Assembly (NCBI GenBank): GCA_004764695.1
Contig: SMSO01000033.1
Location: forward strand, 201,001-265,000
Direction of reading: 5' to 3'
DNA: 64,000 bases
Origin: Schizochytrium sp. TIO01
Taxonomy: Eukaryota; Sar; Bigyra; Thraustochytrida; Thraustochytriidae
This document shows positions 13,440-23,305 of this stretch, piece after piece; the first letter of the stretch is position 1, and every line of letters starts with the position of its first letter. The notes under the pieces are model-generated. The model ran no database searches and had not been told where the DNA came from. It was given only the letters and a program-made list of their open reading frames with translations. A program made the position numbers and the translations under genes.

Positions 13440-13842
13440 CTGATTCAATGAACCAATGAATGAATGAATGAATGAATGAATGAATGAATGAATGAATGAA
13501 TGAAAGTGTATGAAGGCTATGAAGCAGAAGCGTCGATCAGAGGACTGACTCCCGCCTCACTTGAAGTCGGCACAGCCATTAATTCGCCAGAGCTCAAGTC
13601 CTCCGGGAGCTACTCGGTCGGGAAGGCGGGCCTTCACGGGAGAGCGAGCTCTGGAAGGCGGCGCTTGCAGGCTGCGATTCAGGCCACATTCGCGCAAGAT
13701 CGCACTTATCAGGAGCGCGAGTTGAAGCACGGATGAATGAATGAATGAATGTGCCTTCCTATTCTAATGAATAGCCAAAGGAACCTGCTAACTTTTAACT
13801 TTACAAATTTAATTTGTAAAATTTAATTTGTAAAATTTAACC
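13440..13842. repeat. (TGAA)n tracts flanking a GC-rich 230-nt island, then an AT palindrome repeat
   Basis: About fourteen TGAA units at 13448-13503 and a shorter TGAA tract at 13731-13752 bracket a distinctly GC-richer 230-nt segment. Just downstream, near 13800, ACAAATTTAATTTGT forms an inverted repeat that overlaps a 14-nt tandem repeat (AAATTTAATTTGTA). No coding content is recognised. The arrangement could be a small non-autonomous element or simply two microsatellites. Confidence 0.6.
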
Positions 13843-14445
13843 AAAAACATTATTTTTATTAAAACCAAATCAAAATGTAGGCACGCAGACATGGCACGGG
13901 AGCTAACGCTGCCAATCACTCGGACTCTCGATGCCGTCAGAGCCGACGATGGCCTTTAGAAAGGAACGATGGGGGAGGTGGACCAGGCTCAAGCTGCCTC
14001 CACGCAGTACGGCCGAGCAGCCAAATGACAGCGGCGAAGGCAATCGGGAGTAAATGTTTGGCACGGATATCGCAAACCAACTTCTCAGAGGAAGTGTGAG
14101 GAGGAAGTGAGAGAGGGAAAGAAAAGAAAAGAAAAGAAAAGAGAAGGGAAGAAAAAGAGAAAAGAGAGTAGGTTCAGATAGTAGTCCCTAGGCCCCAAAA
14201 GTGAGTTAGTGAGATCTGAAAAGAAGAGCTTCCCCTCTAATGACGTAGTAGGCCATAGCACTTGTTAGTGATGATGGGAAAGGAACAAGTTCAAAGATGG
14301 AGGTCCCTTCGCGCGCGTGGAAACCACCAAAGCAAGCAAACCCAAATCATCAACCACAAGCCAGGGAGCTTGAGGTTTGGAGAAGAGTGAAACACAGAAA
14401 TCATCAAGCGGCCTGCCTTGTACGAGCACGGCAGGCGGTAAAGAC

Positions 14446-17400
14446 ATGATGCCACCCGTTAAGACTCTAGCGTGGGGCACAGTCGTGGTTCATATCCTTG
14501 CGCTCCGTGATCAACAAGTCGCAGGCGCAAGACCCGGATCATGTGATGCGACAACAGACACCATTTACATGCCATCTGCTGCATACTGCGAAGACTCTAG
14601 CTCTGGCCTCAGCTTTACAGATGGTGGCAGTACAACAGGGATAAACGAAGCTTGTTGTGGAGACTATGGAACAGAGAGAGATGATATGCGGAGAATCCTT
14701 CAGACATTAGGGAGTGATGAATCTTCAAGGTGCCGAAGCATCGAGCTTGACACAGCCTTTTGCCCAAGTGATTCAGACTGTGTTGTCTCAGAAACAAATC
14801 TCACAATGGATGTAAGCTTTGTGGCAGACGACACATCATGCTGCTCTACTTGCCAATGCTGGGGTGACCCCTTTTGTGTGGATTTTGCTGGCGAACGTGA
14901 AGAATGGGTCATTTGCGATTCGCGAAATAAGAACACATGCAACCAGCAAAGATCAAAATGTAAGAAGCATACTTACGACCATCTCGGAAACCAATGCGTA
15001 TGGGTCAAGAACTCAAAGCTTGTTGGTGAATCAGGATCTACATGGCGTGGCTGGGACCTCGATGGCAGTCCATGCCAGTCCAAATCAATCTGGACTGGCG
15101 ACACAAGCAAGCCATTGCCTGTCATGCTTATGTACTCTAGGAATGATTTCTCAATTTATCTCATACTTGGCGAGCGAGGTGTAATCACGAACACAAAGAT
15201 CGTGACAGCGGATGGAACAAACTACACTCTTAACGCGATGGACTGTCTTGACAACCCAAACTCGACATCTGTTTGGGAAATCGAAGGTACTTCATCGAGC
15301 TTGCCTGACTCCTGGAGCGTGAGTGAACTCTCTGAATATGAAGTGCAATGGCGCATTGCATCTTCTGATGGGCTAGTTTTTGCAAATGCAACTTGTGTAA
15401 GGTTGGCTGAGCGTGCACGCCTTGACTTAACCGTTATTGATACTCAAAACACAAACACCACATCTGGTAGCCCTGCCGGCTACTGCCCAAGTGGTGTGAT
15501 CGCCGAGAAAGCTATTGCATATTCCAAAGGAGAAAAAAATACTCTATCCACAGCACATAGCTCTACGTGTGTTCAAAAGGAAATTGGATCTTGCGGATCC
15601 GCTTGTAAAGCTTTTGTTACGCAAGATTGCCAGGTCGACTACAATCTTGACAGAAACGTCAAATATTGGTGCTCAATTACAGATTTAAGCTACCTTGATA
15701 CTCCCATGTCTGCCGATGAATGTTATGAAGCTATCATGACACCCACGGATGGAGAGACATGCAATGCTGCTGCATGGGCCAATATGATATGTGAAATTGA
15801 TGCAAACCTCGTAGGAACGACGAACTACTATGACAAGTGTTTGTCTACAATCGCAGAATTCGGTTTCTACCAGTACTATGACGAGCGTCTAGCCGAGGAC
15901 CTTACGCCACATCTCCCCACCCAACCATACGGAGCAACATCGTGTGGTGCATCTGTTGCTGATTATGGTCTTCAAACCTCAGACTGTGAAAGAGGTGCAG
16001 CAGTAGAATACTACGACGCTGACCTTGATTACTGGGTTCAAGCATTTTTTATCCCGGAAAGCAAACCACCCTGCAATGGCTCGCTTTCCATTCTTGGCAG
16101 TGAGTACCCAGTGTTACTTCAAAACCCAATCCGTGTTTCGCAATGTTCAGTTCTGGAGTCAAAGTGCCAGATTGAAAATGCGTGCCAGCCTGTGTCTGGC
16201 GTCAACGTTGATTTCTTGTTTTCTGCCTCCGCGGAAGCATGCCCGACCGATGAACGTCCTACCAAAGCACCTACTCCACAGCCTACACTCCTGCCTACGG
16301 CATACCCCACTTCAATGCCTACAATCAGCCCAATTGAAGCCTGTTATCTCGACGACATAAAATACAAGGGTGACCAGATCGGCTCGTATAAGAGATTGAC
16401 ATCGCTTGAACTTTGCCAAGAGTTTTGCTTGTCAAAAGATGCGTGTGAATACTTTTCCTTTTTTGGAAAACGGAACAAATGTTTCATTTATAGATCCATC
16501 ACAGAGGAGGTAGCAGTGTCCGCCTCTAAACTGTACGTATCAGCATCAAAGGAATGCGTTGTGGAACCCTCAGGCGAAACACCTGCACCAACTTTGCAGC
16601 CTACAATTGATCCAGCGTCCTCTACAGGGGCTCCTTCATTAGCACCATCTAACGTGCCCACCTCCAGCCCCACTGATGTTCCCACCTTGGCACCTACCGA
16701 TGCTCCTACACAAGCCCCGAGCGATGCTCCCACATCAGCGCCATCTGACGTGCCAACATCGAGCCCCACTGATGTTCCCACCTTGGCACCTACCGATGCT
16801 CCTACACAAGCCCCGAGCGATGCTCCCACATCAGCGCCATCTGACGTGCCAACATCGAGCCCCACTGATGTTCCTACGCAAGCCCCGAGCGATGCCCCTA
16901 CATCAGCGCCATCTGACGTGCCGACATCGAGCCCCACGGATACTCCTACGCAAGCCCCGAGCGATGCCCCTACATCAGCGCCATCTGACATGCCGACATC
17001 TGACGTGCCAACATCGAGCCCCACTGATGCTCCTACATCAGCACCGAGCGATGCCCCTACATCAGCGCCATCTGACGTGCCGACATCGAGCCCCACTGAT
17101 GTTCCTACGCAAGCCCCGAGCGATGCTCCTACATCCGCACCATCTGACGTGCCGACATCGAGCCCCACTGATGCCCCTACATCAGCACCGAGCGATGCCC
17201 CTACATCAGCGCCATCTGACGTGCCGACATCGAGCCCCACTGATGCTCCTACATCAGCACCGAGCGATGCTCCTACATCAGCGCCATCTGACGTGCCGAC
17301 ATCGAGCCCCACTGATGTTCCTACGCAAGCCCCGAGCGATGCTCCTACATCAGCACCATCTGACGTGCCAACATCGAGCCCCACCGATGCTCCTACATCA

Positions 17401-20370
17401 GCACCGAGCGATGCTCCTACATCAGCGCCATCTGACGTGCCGACATCGAGCCCCACTGATGTTCCTACGCAAGCCCCGAGCGATGCTCCTACATCCGCAC
17501 CATCTGACGTGCCGACATCGAGCCCCACTGATACCCCTACATCAGCGCCATCTGACGTGCCGACATCGAGCCCCACTGATGTTCCTACGCAAGCCCCGAG
17601 CGATGCTCCTACATCAGCGCCATCTGACGTGCCAACATCGAGCCCCACCGATGCTCCTACATCAGCACCGAGCGATGCTCCTACATCAGCGCCATCTGAC
17701 GTGCCGACATCGAGCCCCACTGATGCTCCTACATCAGCACCGAGCGATGCTCCTACATCAGCGCCATCTGACGTGCCCACATCGAGCCCCACTGATGCTC
17801 CTACATCAGCGCCATCTGATGTGCCCACATCGAGCCCCACTGATGCTCCTACGCAAGCCCCGAGTGATGCTCCTACATCAGCACCATCTGATGTGCCAAC
17901 AGTACAGCCAACCTTATCGCCATCGACCTGTACAGACTACACACTAGGTCGATGGACACCAGCCGGATATGATACTATTAAAAATGTCGCCACTTGGGAA
18001 GACTGTCAAGACCTTTGCGATGCAGATTCCGAATGTAATTATTGGTCTTACCATGGCGTAGCAACCAGTAGTAACGACAATTATGGCTACACCTGTATTC
18101 TGTTCAACTCGGTTAACTCTTTGACTCAAACAGGATCTCAGAGCACCTGGTTATCAAGCTGCCCTATAACAGTGACTTCAAGTCCCACTTTACCACCCTC
18201 TACAACGCCCACGTTAGCCCCAAGTGATGCCCCTACATCGGCGCCAACTGATGCTCCCACATCGGCACCAACTGATGCTCCCACATCGGCACCAACTGAT
18301 GCTCCCACATCGGCACCAACTGATGCTCCTACTTCGGCGCCAACTGATGCTCCTACATCGGCGCCAACTGATGCTCCCACATCGGCACCAACTGATGCTC
18401 CTACTTCGGCGCCAACTGATGCTCCTACGGTAGCCCCGTCTGATGCCCCTACATCGGCGCCAACTGATGCTCCTACATCAGCGCCTACTGATGCACCCAC
18501 GTTAGCCCCGAGTGATGCTCCTACATCGGCGCCAACTGATGCTCCTACGTTAGCCCCGAGTGATGCTCCCACATCGGCACCAACTGATGCTCCCACATCG
18601 GCACCAACTGATGCTCCTACTTCGGCGCCAACTGATGCTCCTACATCGGCGCCAACTGATGCTCCCACATCGGCACCAACTGATGCTCCTACTTCGGCGC
18701 CAACTGATGCTCCTACTTCGGCGCCAACTGATGCTCCTACGGTAGCCCCGTCTGATGCCCCTACATCGGCGCCAACTGATGCTCCTACATCAGCGCCTAC
18801 TGATGCACCCACGTTAGCCCCGAGTGATGCTCCTACATCGGCGCCAACTGATGCTCCTACGTTAGCCCCGAGTGATGCTCCCACATCGGCACCAACTGAT
18901 GCTCCCACATCGGCACCAACTGATGCTCCTACTTCGGCGCCAACTGATGCTCCTACATCGGCGCCAACTGATGCTCCCACATCGGCACCAACTGATGCTC
19001 CCACATCGGCACCAACTGATGCTCCTACTTCGGCGCCAACTGATGCTCCTACATCGGCGCCAACTGATGCTCCCACATCGGCACCAACTGATGCTCCTAC
19101 ATCGGCGCCAACTGATGCTCCCACATCGGCACCAACTGATGCTCCTACTTCGGCGCCAACTGATGCTCCTACTTCGGCGCCAACTGATGCTCCTACGGTA
19201 GCCCCGTCTGATGCCCCTACATCGGCGCCAACTGATGCTCCTACATCGGCGCCAACTGATGCTCCCACATCGGCACCAACTGATGCTCCTACATCAGCAC
19301 CTACTGATGCACCCACGTTAGCCCCGAGTGATGCTCCCACGTCGGCACCAACTGATGCTCCTACATCAGCGCCTACTGATGCACCCACGTTAGCCCCGAG
19401 TGATGCTCCCACGTCGGCACCAACTGATGCTCCTACATCAGCGCCTACTGATGCACCCACGTTAGCCCCGAGTGATGCTCCTACGTTAGCCCCGAGTGAT
19501 GCCCCTACATCGGCGCCAACTGATGCTCCTACATCGGCGCCAACTGATGCTCCCACATCGGCACCAACTGATGCTCCTACATCAGCGCCTACTGATGTAC
19601 CCACGTTAGCCCCGAGTGATGCTCCTACATCGGCGCCAACTGATGCTCCTACATCAGCGCCTACTGATACACCCACGTTAGCCCCGAGTGATGCTCCCAC
19701 ATCGGCACCAACTGATGCTCCTACATCAGCGCCTACTGATGCACCCACGTTAGCCCCGAGTGATGCTCCCACATCGGCACCAACTGATGCTCCTACATCA
19801 GCGCCTACTGATGTACCCACGTTAGCCCCGAGTGATGCTCCTACATCGGCGCCAACTGATGCTCCTACATCAGCGCCTACTGATGCACCCACGTTAGCCC
19901 CGAGTGATGCTCCCACATCGGCACCAACTGATGCTCCTACATCGGCGCCAACTGAAGCTCCCACGTTAGCCCCGAGTGATGCTCCTACACAAGCACCATC
20001 TTCTTCGCCAACACCAAGCCCTACTCCGTTGCCAACGAGCAACCCAGCGTCTTCCGCAGGCGATACATCCTCTCCAACGGGCAGCCCAGGCACCTGCTCC
20101 GGGACTACACCTGGACATTACAATGGAAATAATAAGCAACAGCTCAATGATTACAGTAAGATCGAAACCTATCAAGAGTGCAAAGAACTATGCGAAGAAG
20201 ACCCCGAATGCAACTATTGGTCCTATCACGGTGCAGCAGCCAACAATAATGCGGACGTGGGCTATCACTGTCACACCTTTTCTTCTTACCAGAGCTTTGT
20301 CGAAACAGGAGACTCAAGCACATGGGTATCCAACTGCCCTGGCGACCCGGTTCATGGCGGAAGCTCTTAA
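14446..20370 (+). CDS. Paralogue B: giant secreted protein, VWD-like region, three PAN-like modules, acidic Thr/Pro repeats
   Basis: The start is the ATG at 14446 (1974 aa). The open frame extends 23 codons further but from a TTG, and only this ATG yields a signal peptide (hydrophobic LAWGTVVVHILAL). Residues about 33-600 form a Cys-rich region conserved with C, including EACCGD near 69 and a CQCWGDPFCVDF core near 136-147 that resembles the GDPH core of von Willebrand D domains. Several N-x-T/S sequons are present. PAN/apple-like modules lie at about 631-706, 1162-1240 (CNYWSYHG core) and 1883-1963 (same core). Between them are Thr/Pro tracts built of SAPSDVPTSSPTDVPT (about 725-1157) and SAPTDAPT (about 1258-1851) units, each carrying Asp. 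There is no C-terminal membrane or GPI-type signal, so the protein is predicted to be soluble and extracellular. Known VWD and PAN families mediate multimerisation and carbohydrate or protein binding; a matrix or adhesive role is inferred. Confidence 0.92.
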   Translation: MMPPVKTLAWGTVVVHILALRDQQVAGARPGSCDATTDTIYMPSAAYCEDSSSGLSFTDGGSTTGINEACCGDYGTERDDMRRILQTLGSDESSRCRSIELDTAFCPSDSDCVVSETNLTMDVSFVADDTSCCSTCQCWGDPFCVDFAGEREEWVICDSRNKNTCNQQRSKCKKHTYDHLGNQCVWVKNSKLVGESGSTWRGWDLDGSPCQSKSIWTGDTSKPLPVMLMYSRNDFSIYLILGERGVITNTKIVTADGTNYTLNAMDCLDNPNSTSVWEIEGTSSSLPDSWSVSELSEYEVQWRIASSDGLVFANATCVRLAERARLDLTVIDTQNTNTTSGSPAGYCPSGVIAEKAIAYSKGEKNTLSTAHSSTCVQKEIGSCGSACKAFVTQDCQVDYNLDRNVKYWCSITDLSYLDTPMSADECYEAIMTPTDGETCNAAAWANMICEIDANLVGTTNYYDKCLSTIAEFGFYQYYDERLAEDLTPHLPTQPYGATSCGASVADYGLQTSDCERGAAVEYYDADLDYWVQAFFIPESKPPCNGSLSILGSEYPVLLQNPIRVSQCSVLESKCQIENACQPVSGVNVDFLFSASAEACPTDERPTKAPTPQPTLLPTAYPTSMPTISPIEACYLDDIKYKGDQIGSYKRLTSLELCQEFCLSKDACEYFSFFGKRNKCFIYRSITEEVAVSASKLYVSASKECVVEPSGETPAPTLQPTIDPASSTGAPSLAPSNVPTSSPTDVPTLAPTDAPTQAPSDAPTSAPSDVPTSSPTDVPTLAPTDAPTQAPSDAPTSAPSDVPTSSPTDVPTQAPSDAPTSAPSDVPTSSPTDTPTQAPSDAPTSAPSDMPTSDVPTSSPTDAPTSAPSDAPTSAPSDVPTSSPTDVPTQAPSDAPTSAPSDVPTSSPTDAPTSAPSDAPTSAPSDVPTSSPTDAPTSAPSDAPTSAPSDVPTSSPTDVPTQAPSDAPTSAPSDVPTSSPTDAPTSAPSDAPTSAPSDVPTSSPTDVPTQAPSDAPTSAPSDVPTSSPTDTPTSAPSDVPTSSPTDVPTQAPSDAPTSAPSDVPTSSPTDAPTSAPSDAPTSAPSDVPTSSPTDAPTSAPSDAPTSAPSDVPTSSPTDAPTSAPSDVPTSSPTDAPTQAPSDAPTSAPSDVPTVQPTLSPSTCTDYTLGRWTPAGYDTIKNVATWEDCQDLCDADSECNYWSYHGVATSSNDNYGYTCILFNSVNSLTQTGSQSTWLSSCPITVTSSPTLPPSTTPTLAPSDAPTSAPTDAPTSAPTDAPTSAPTDAPTSAPTDAPTSAPTDAPTSAPTDAPTSAPTDAPTSAPTDAPTVAPSDAPTSAPTDAPTSAPTDAPTLAPSDAPTSAPTDAPTLAPSDAPTSAPTDAPTSAPTDAPTSAPTDAPTSAPTDAPTSAPTDAPTSAPTDAPTSAPTDAPTVAPSDAPTSAPTDAPTSAPTDAPTLAPSDAPTSAPTDAPTLAPSDAPTSAPTDAPTSAPTDAPTSAPTDAPTSAPTDAPTSAPTDAPTSAPTDAPTSAPTDAPTSAPTDAPTSAPTDAPTSAPTDAPTSAPTDAPTSAPTDAPTSAPTDAPTVAPSDAPTSAPTDAPTSAPTDAPTSAPTDAPTSAPTDAPTLAPSDAPTSAPTDAPTSAPTDAPTLAPSDAPTSAPTDAPTSAPTDAPTLAPSDAPTLAPSDAPTSAPTDAPTSAPTDAPTSAPTDAPTSAPTDVPTLAPSDAPTSAPTDAPTSAPTDTPTLAPSDAPTSAPTDAPTSAPTDAPTLAPSDAPTSAPTDAPTSAPTDVPTLAPSDAPTSAPTDAPTSAPTDAPTLAPSDAPTSAPTDAPTSAPTEAPTLAPSDAPTQAPSSSPTPSPTPLPTSNPASSAGDTSSPTGSPGTCSGTTPGHYNGNNKQQLNDYSKIETYQECKELCEEDPECNYWSYHGAAANNNADVGYHCHTFSSYQSFVETGDSSTWVSNCPGDPVHGGSS
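16630..17905 (+). repeat. Coding minisatellite 1 of paralogue B (24-nt based)
   Basis: The tract consists of 24-nt (8-codon) blocks alternating SAPSDVPT, SSPTDVPT, QAPSDAPT and SSPTDAPT. They are assembled into longer 48-72-nt composites that are nearly identical at nucleotide level. One block is partly deleted or duplicated (SDMPTSDVPT near 16985-17005), showing slippage in phase with the reading frame. Confidence 0.92.
18220..19996 (+). repeat. Coding minisatellite 2 of paralogue B (24-nt units, higher-order repeats)
   Basis: About 74 units of 24 nt encode SAPTDAPT with scattered LAPSDAPT and VAPSDAPT variants. The rare VAPS variant (gctcctacggtagcc) occurs at 18421, 18733 and 19189. The spacings are 312 and 456 nt, which are 13 and 19 whole units, and neighbouring variants follow the same order. 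Multi-unit blocks have therefore been duplicated. Confidence 0.93.
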
Positions 20371-23305
20371 AACAGATACCCATCAATGTTTCCAGATGAC
20401 AAAATGAACTGATAGTCTGATTTTAGCAATATTCAATATTGATTTCTTTCCAGTTCTTTGAAAATGATTTGACCTAAATATATACAACATTTCTGAGTTC
20501 AATAAAATTATCGAAATTTCTTAATTAATGGTCAAAATCAGGCATCGATAAACAGTCTGTGTGCACTAGAACATATTAATTCTTCAATTATGTGATGAAG
20601 GTCCTGGAACATTCAGGAGTTGATAGGACTATACAAAAGGATTTGAAGTGCATATAGACAAAGCACAAAAGATAAAGATGCCAAAACCCGGACTAGATGG
20701 TTGAGAAAGCTTGAATTTCCACTACCTTCAACAAGCCTTCCAGCATCTTGCGATAATTTTCTATTCGATCTTAATACCACTTTCGCTTTCAGAAGTTAAA
20801 TGTTTCTAGTTTGATTTCTTTCTAGCTGATTAAATATTAGCATCTCGCCGGCACCGGCGTCTTTAAATCCTTGTAAGTCATTTCTTTAATATCAAAATTC
20901 ATTGGCCTTGTGCCTGCGCCAAATTTATACTAAATAATTTGTTTGCTAAAAGAATGAACTATGCCTGTTATTGGATTCTCGTTTCAAGCTTAGGTCTTAC
21001 TCGATGATTATGTATGCAGCATGAGGGTACTAATGATTGAGTTCTTTCCAATTTTTTAATGAAGAATGCATATATCACTTTCAGAGAGTTACTGAGATTC
21101 GGTATGGATTTACCGTTATTAGGAGATTTTTACCGACTTCTGTGCTATTAACTCTAGCGCGTATTATACTTGGGCTTTCGCAGCACGGTCATGATAGTGT
21201 CGCACTTTACCGCACTTTTGGAGGGACGTGACAAGAACATGACATACCCACTTCCAAAATTATCAATTTTCTTATCGTTCTATCCGAGTTAGTTCTAGAA
21301 AATATTGAGAAAGCCACAAGATCAACTCGATGAGTGGTAATGGATGAGCCACGCGAGCAAGTTTCCCAAGGCTATCCCGCATTGAATTCGTCCCCATCGA
21401 TGCCCCTGTTATCTTTTTTTGTCCCATTTTCTGCGCTGCCTTGTGCAACAACAAGCATAGCGCAGCGTCTTTGGTGGGACAGGGACTGTGTCCCAGACAT
21501 ACAGACTAAGCTCTTTTTCATCCCCTGGGCCATAGTCAAAGATCATGGTCCTAAGAATGAAAGCGCTGCGTTATCTCGTCTGGAGGCTAGTGCTTTTCTT
21601 CGGAACCCCGATCGGAGGGAACAGATTCTCACCTCACCGCCACATAAACTTTCCTAGCATTTGCTTGGTTTAGGCGCTATTGTCCTGACAATGCTTTTAG
21701 TTTAACCCTAGCTCTTAATTTCAGTCTGCACGCGACACCTGTGGTTGTTTAAGTGTCCATGCCTCCACTCACATGCAGGTATGCACTGCAGACCCAGGCT
21801 TTCTTCGGAAAATGGGTTCATGCAACGCATCACCTTGGAGGGAAGCATCATGTGTGGTACCTGCCATGCCTTCAACTTGACAAGTCCTCAACCGCGTCGC
21901 TCCGGCCCACTTGGCCCAATCGAGTCGCCGTCAAGCTTCAGCGTCTTGCGTACAGTCTGGCCTCCAAACCTCTCGTCCACGGAAGTGCGTTTTCGCTCTT
22001 TTCTTTCTAGGCCTGACCTGCGAGCACAGCACTTTTTCTTTTACTCCTTTCATATAATGACGGCTTCTTTTGAATGTCGATTTTTATTTTTTTTAATGAA
22101 ATAAAACAAAGTTATCGAAGAACCACGCTCACGAGGTTAGTCAGGGGTAATGAGTTGAAATCTTGTGGCCACTTGGGCAAACCTCACTCCCCAAACAATC
22201 AATCACTCGTCACGACGAAGAACCGAAGTACGGAAGTGGGTACACCACTCAGGTACCTTTCGAATCCAACTACTACGGCACTCACTCTCTCTCTCCACAC
22301 TGCCTTACAAAGGAAAGAGAGCTAAGAGGCATGCGCACAAAGAGCACTTAAAGGCACAAAGGGACAAAAACGGAAAACAGCGACGGCCCCCCACAGTGAC
22401 ACTTCCGGTATTGCTCCCTCTGATGTGTTTTGTTTTGCTCTTCTTTCCGCATAAGGGAAGAGAGCGTCGCAGTTTTTCGTGAGTTCTAATGTACGTGAGG
22501 CACTTGGGCTCCGACGAGCAGGCAGAGGACAGCACTTCAAGGGCTCATGTCCAAGGAGTCGGTTCGAGTGAACCCGTGGACAAGAGGCTTCCACGGACCT
22601 CTCGAAGGTTTCGCGCAGCTGCATACTCAGGGAGTTTATTGATATTCGATACGTGGGATTCGATGCAGGGCCACACTTGGTCCCAAATAAGGTGAAAATG
22701 GAGGATGAATGAGAAGCGAGAATAAAGTGGAACAACGAAGAGGAAACTACCTGCCGTTTGAAATTAAACACAAACAGAGGTGTCAGATGAGTGCCTAGGA
22801 CTGATTTTTTGGAAATGGGGAGAAGACGAAAACCAAAAATTATGTGGTCCGGTAAAATAATGTGGCGTTGGTGTGGCGTAAGACGTGAGATTGCAAGATT
22901 GCAAGTGTGGCACCAGGAAAGGGACTTTGAAATTGGACCAGGTCTCGGTCTCAAACCTCAGCGTGCCAGAAGCACACGCCATAGTTCTGGGTAATAAACA
23001 TGCTCCTCTAATTAGAAGTTGCCCATTGGCTCCTGAAATAGCTTGAGAAAATCTCCATTAAAGACTTGAACATGTGAAACCTCAATATGAATGTGCATGC
23101 CTTAACTGGCATCTGCGATGAACCAAACCCAAAACTCCAAAACCTGACTTAGAAGAGCTCGACACATACAAAAAGGTTAATCAAATCTGAAGAACTATTG
23201 TAAGCTTGCCCAAGTTCGTGAAAACACTTGCGTCTGTGACTCTCCAGGATAAGTAGATCTGAAAGTAAAATAATACCAAGATACCAAGGCTACGAGCCTG
23301 CCACC
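20371..23305. other. 2.9-kb intergenic stretch between paralogues B and C
   Basis: This is AT-rich after B and more mixed from 21.3 to 22.9 kb. The open frames there, up to about 210 codons on the minus strand, overlap on both strands, begin at non-ATG codons and show no domain. The DNA immediately upstream of 23306 should hold the promoter of C, but no TATA box is obvious. Confidence 0.6.
20501..20506 (+). promoter_or_regulatory. Possible polyadenylation signal of paralogue B
   Basis: AATAAA lies 131 nt after the stop codon of B in AT-rich DNA. It matches the canonical hexamer; its use in this organism is inferred. Confidence 0.35.

Larger units (their letters stand above)
3367..14445. other. 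11-kb stretch without a convincing gene
   Basis: Only short open frames (up to about 150 codons) occur, often overlapping on both strands, without recognisable domains and several lacking an ATG. The stretch holds an 88-nt tandem duplication (4921-5096), a 30-nt duplication (6124-6183), (TAGG)n at about 9729-9748, a run of As near 11806-11820, (TGAA)n tracts at 13448-13503 and 13731-13752, and an AT-rich palindromic repeat at 13800-13842. GC-richer patches lie at about 9320-9600, 11380-11690 and 13520-13735. I found no tRNA, rRNA or transposase. Upstream regulatory DNA of paralogue B must lie at the right end, but I cannot define an element. Confidence 0.6.

Noticed and set aside
16488-20093. 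Long minus-strand Gly/Val/Ala/Asp frames (450 and 651 codons) across B
   Set aside because: Shadows of the SAPTDAPT repeat; perfectly periodic and with no non-repeat domain.
22322-22954. 210-codon minus-strand frame
   Set aside because: Begins with TTG, lacks an early ATG, overlaps several plus-strand frames and shows no domain or natural composition.
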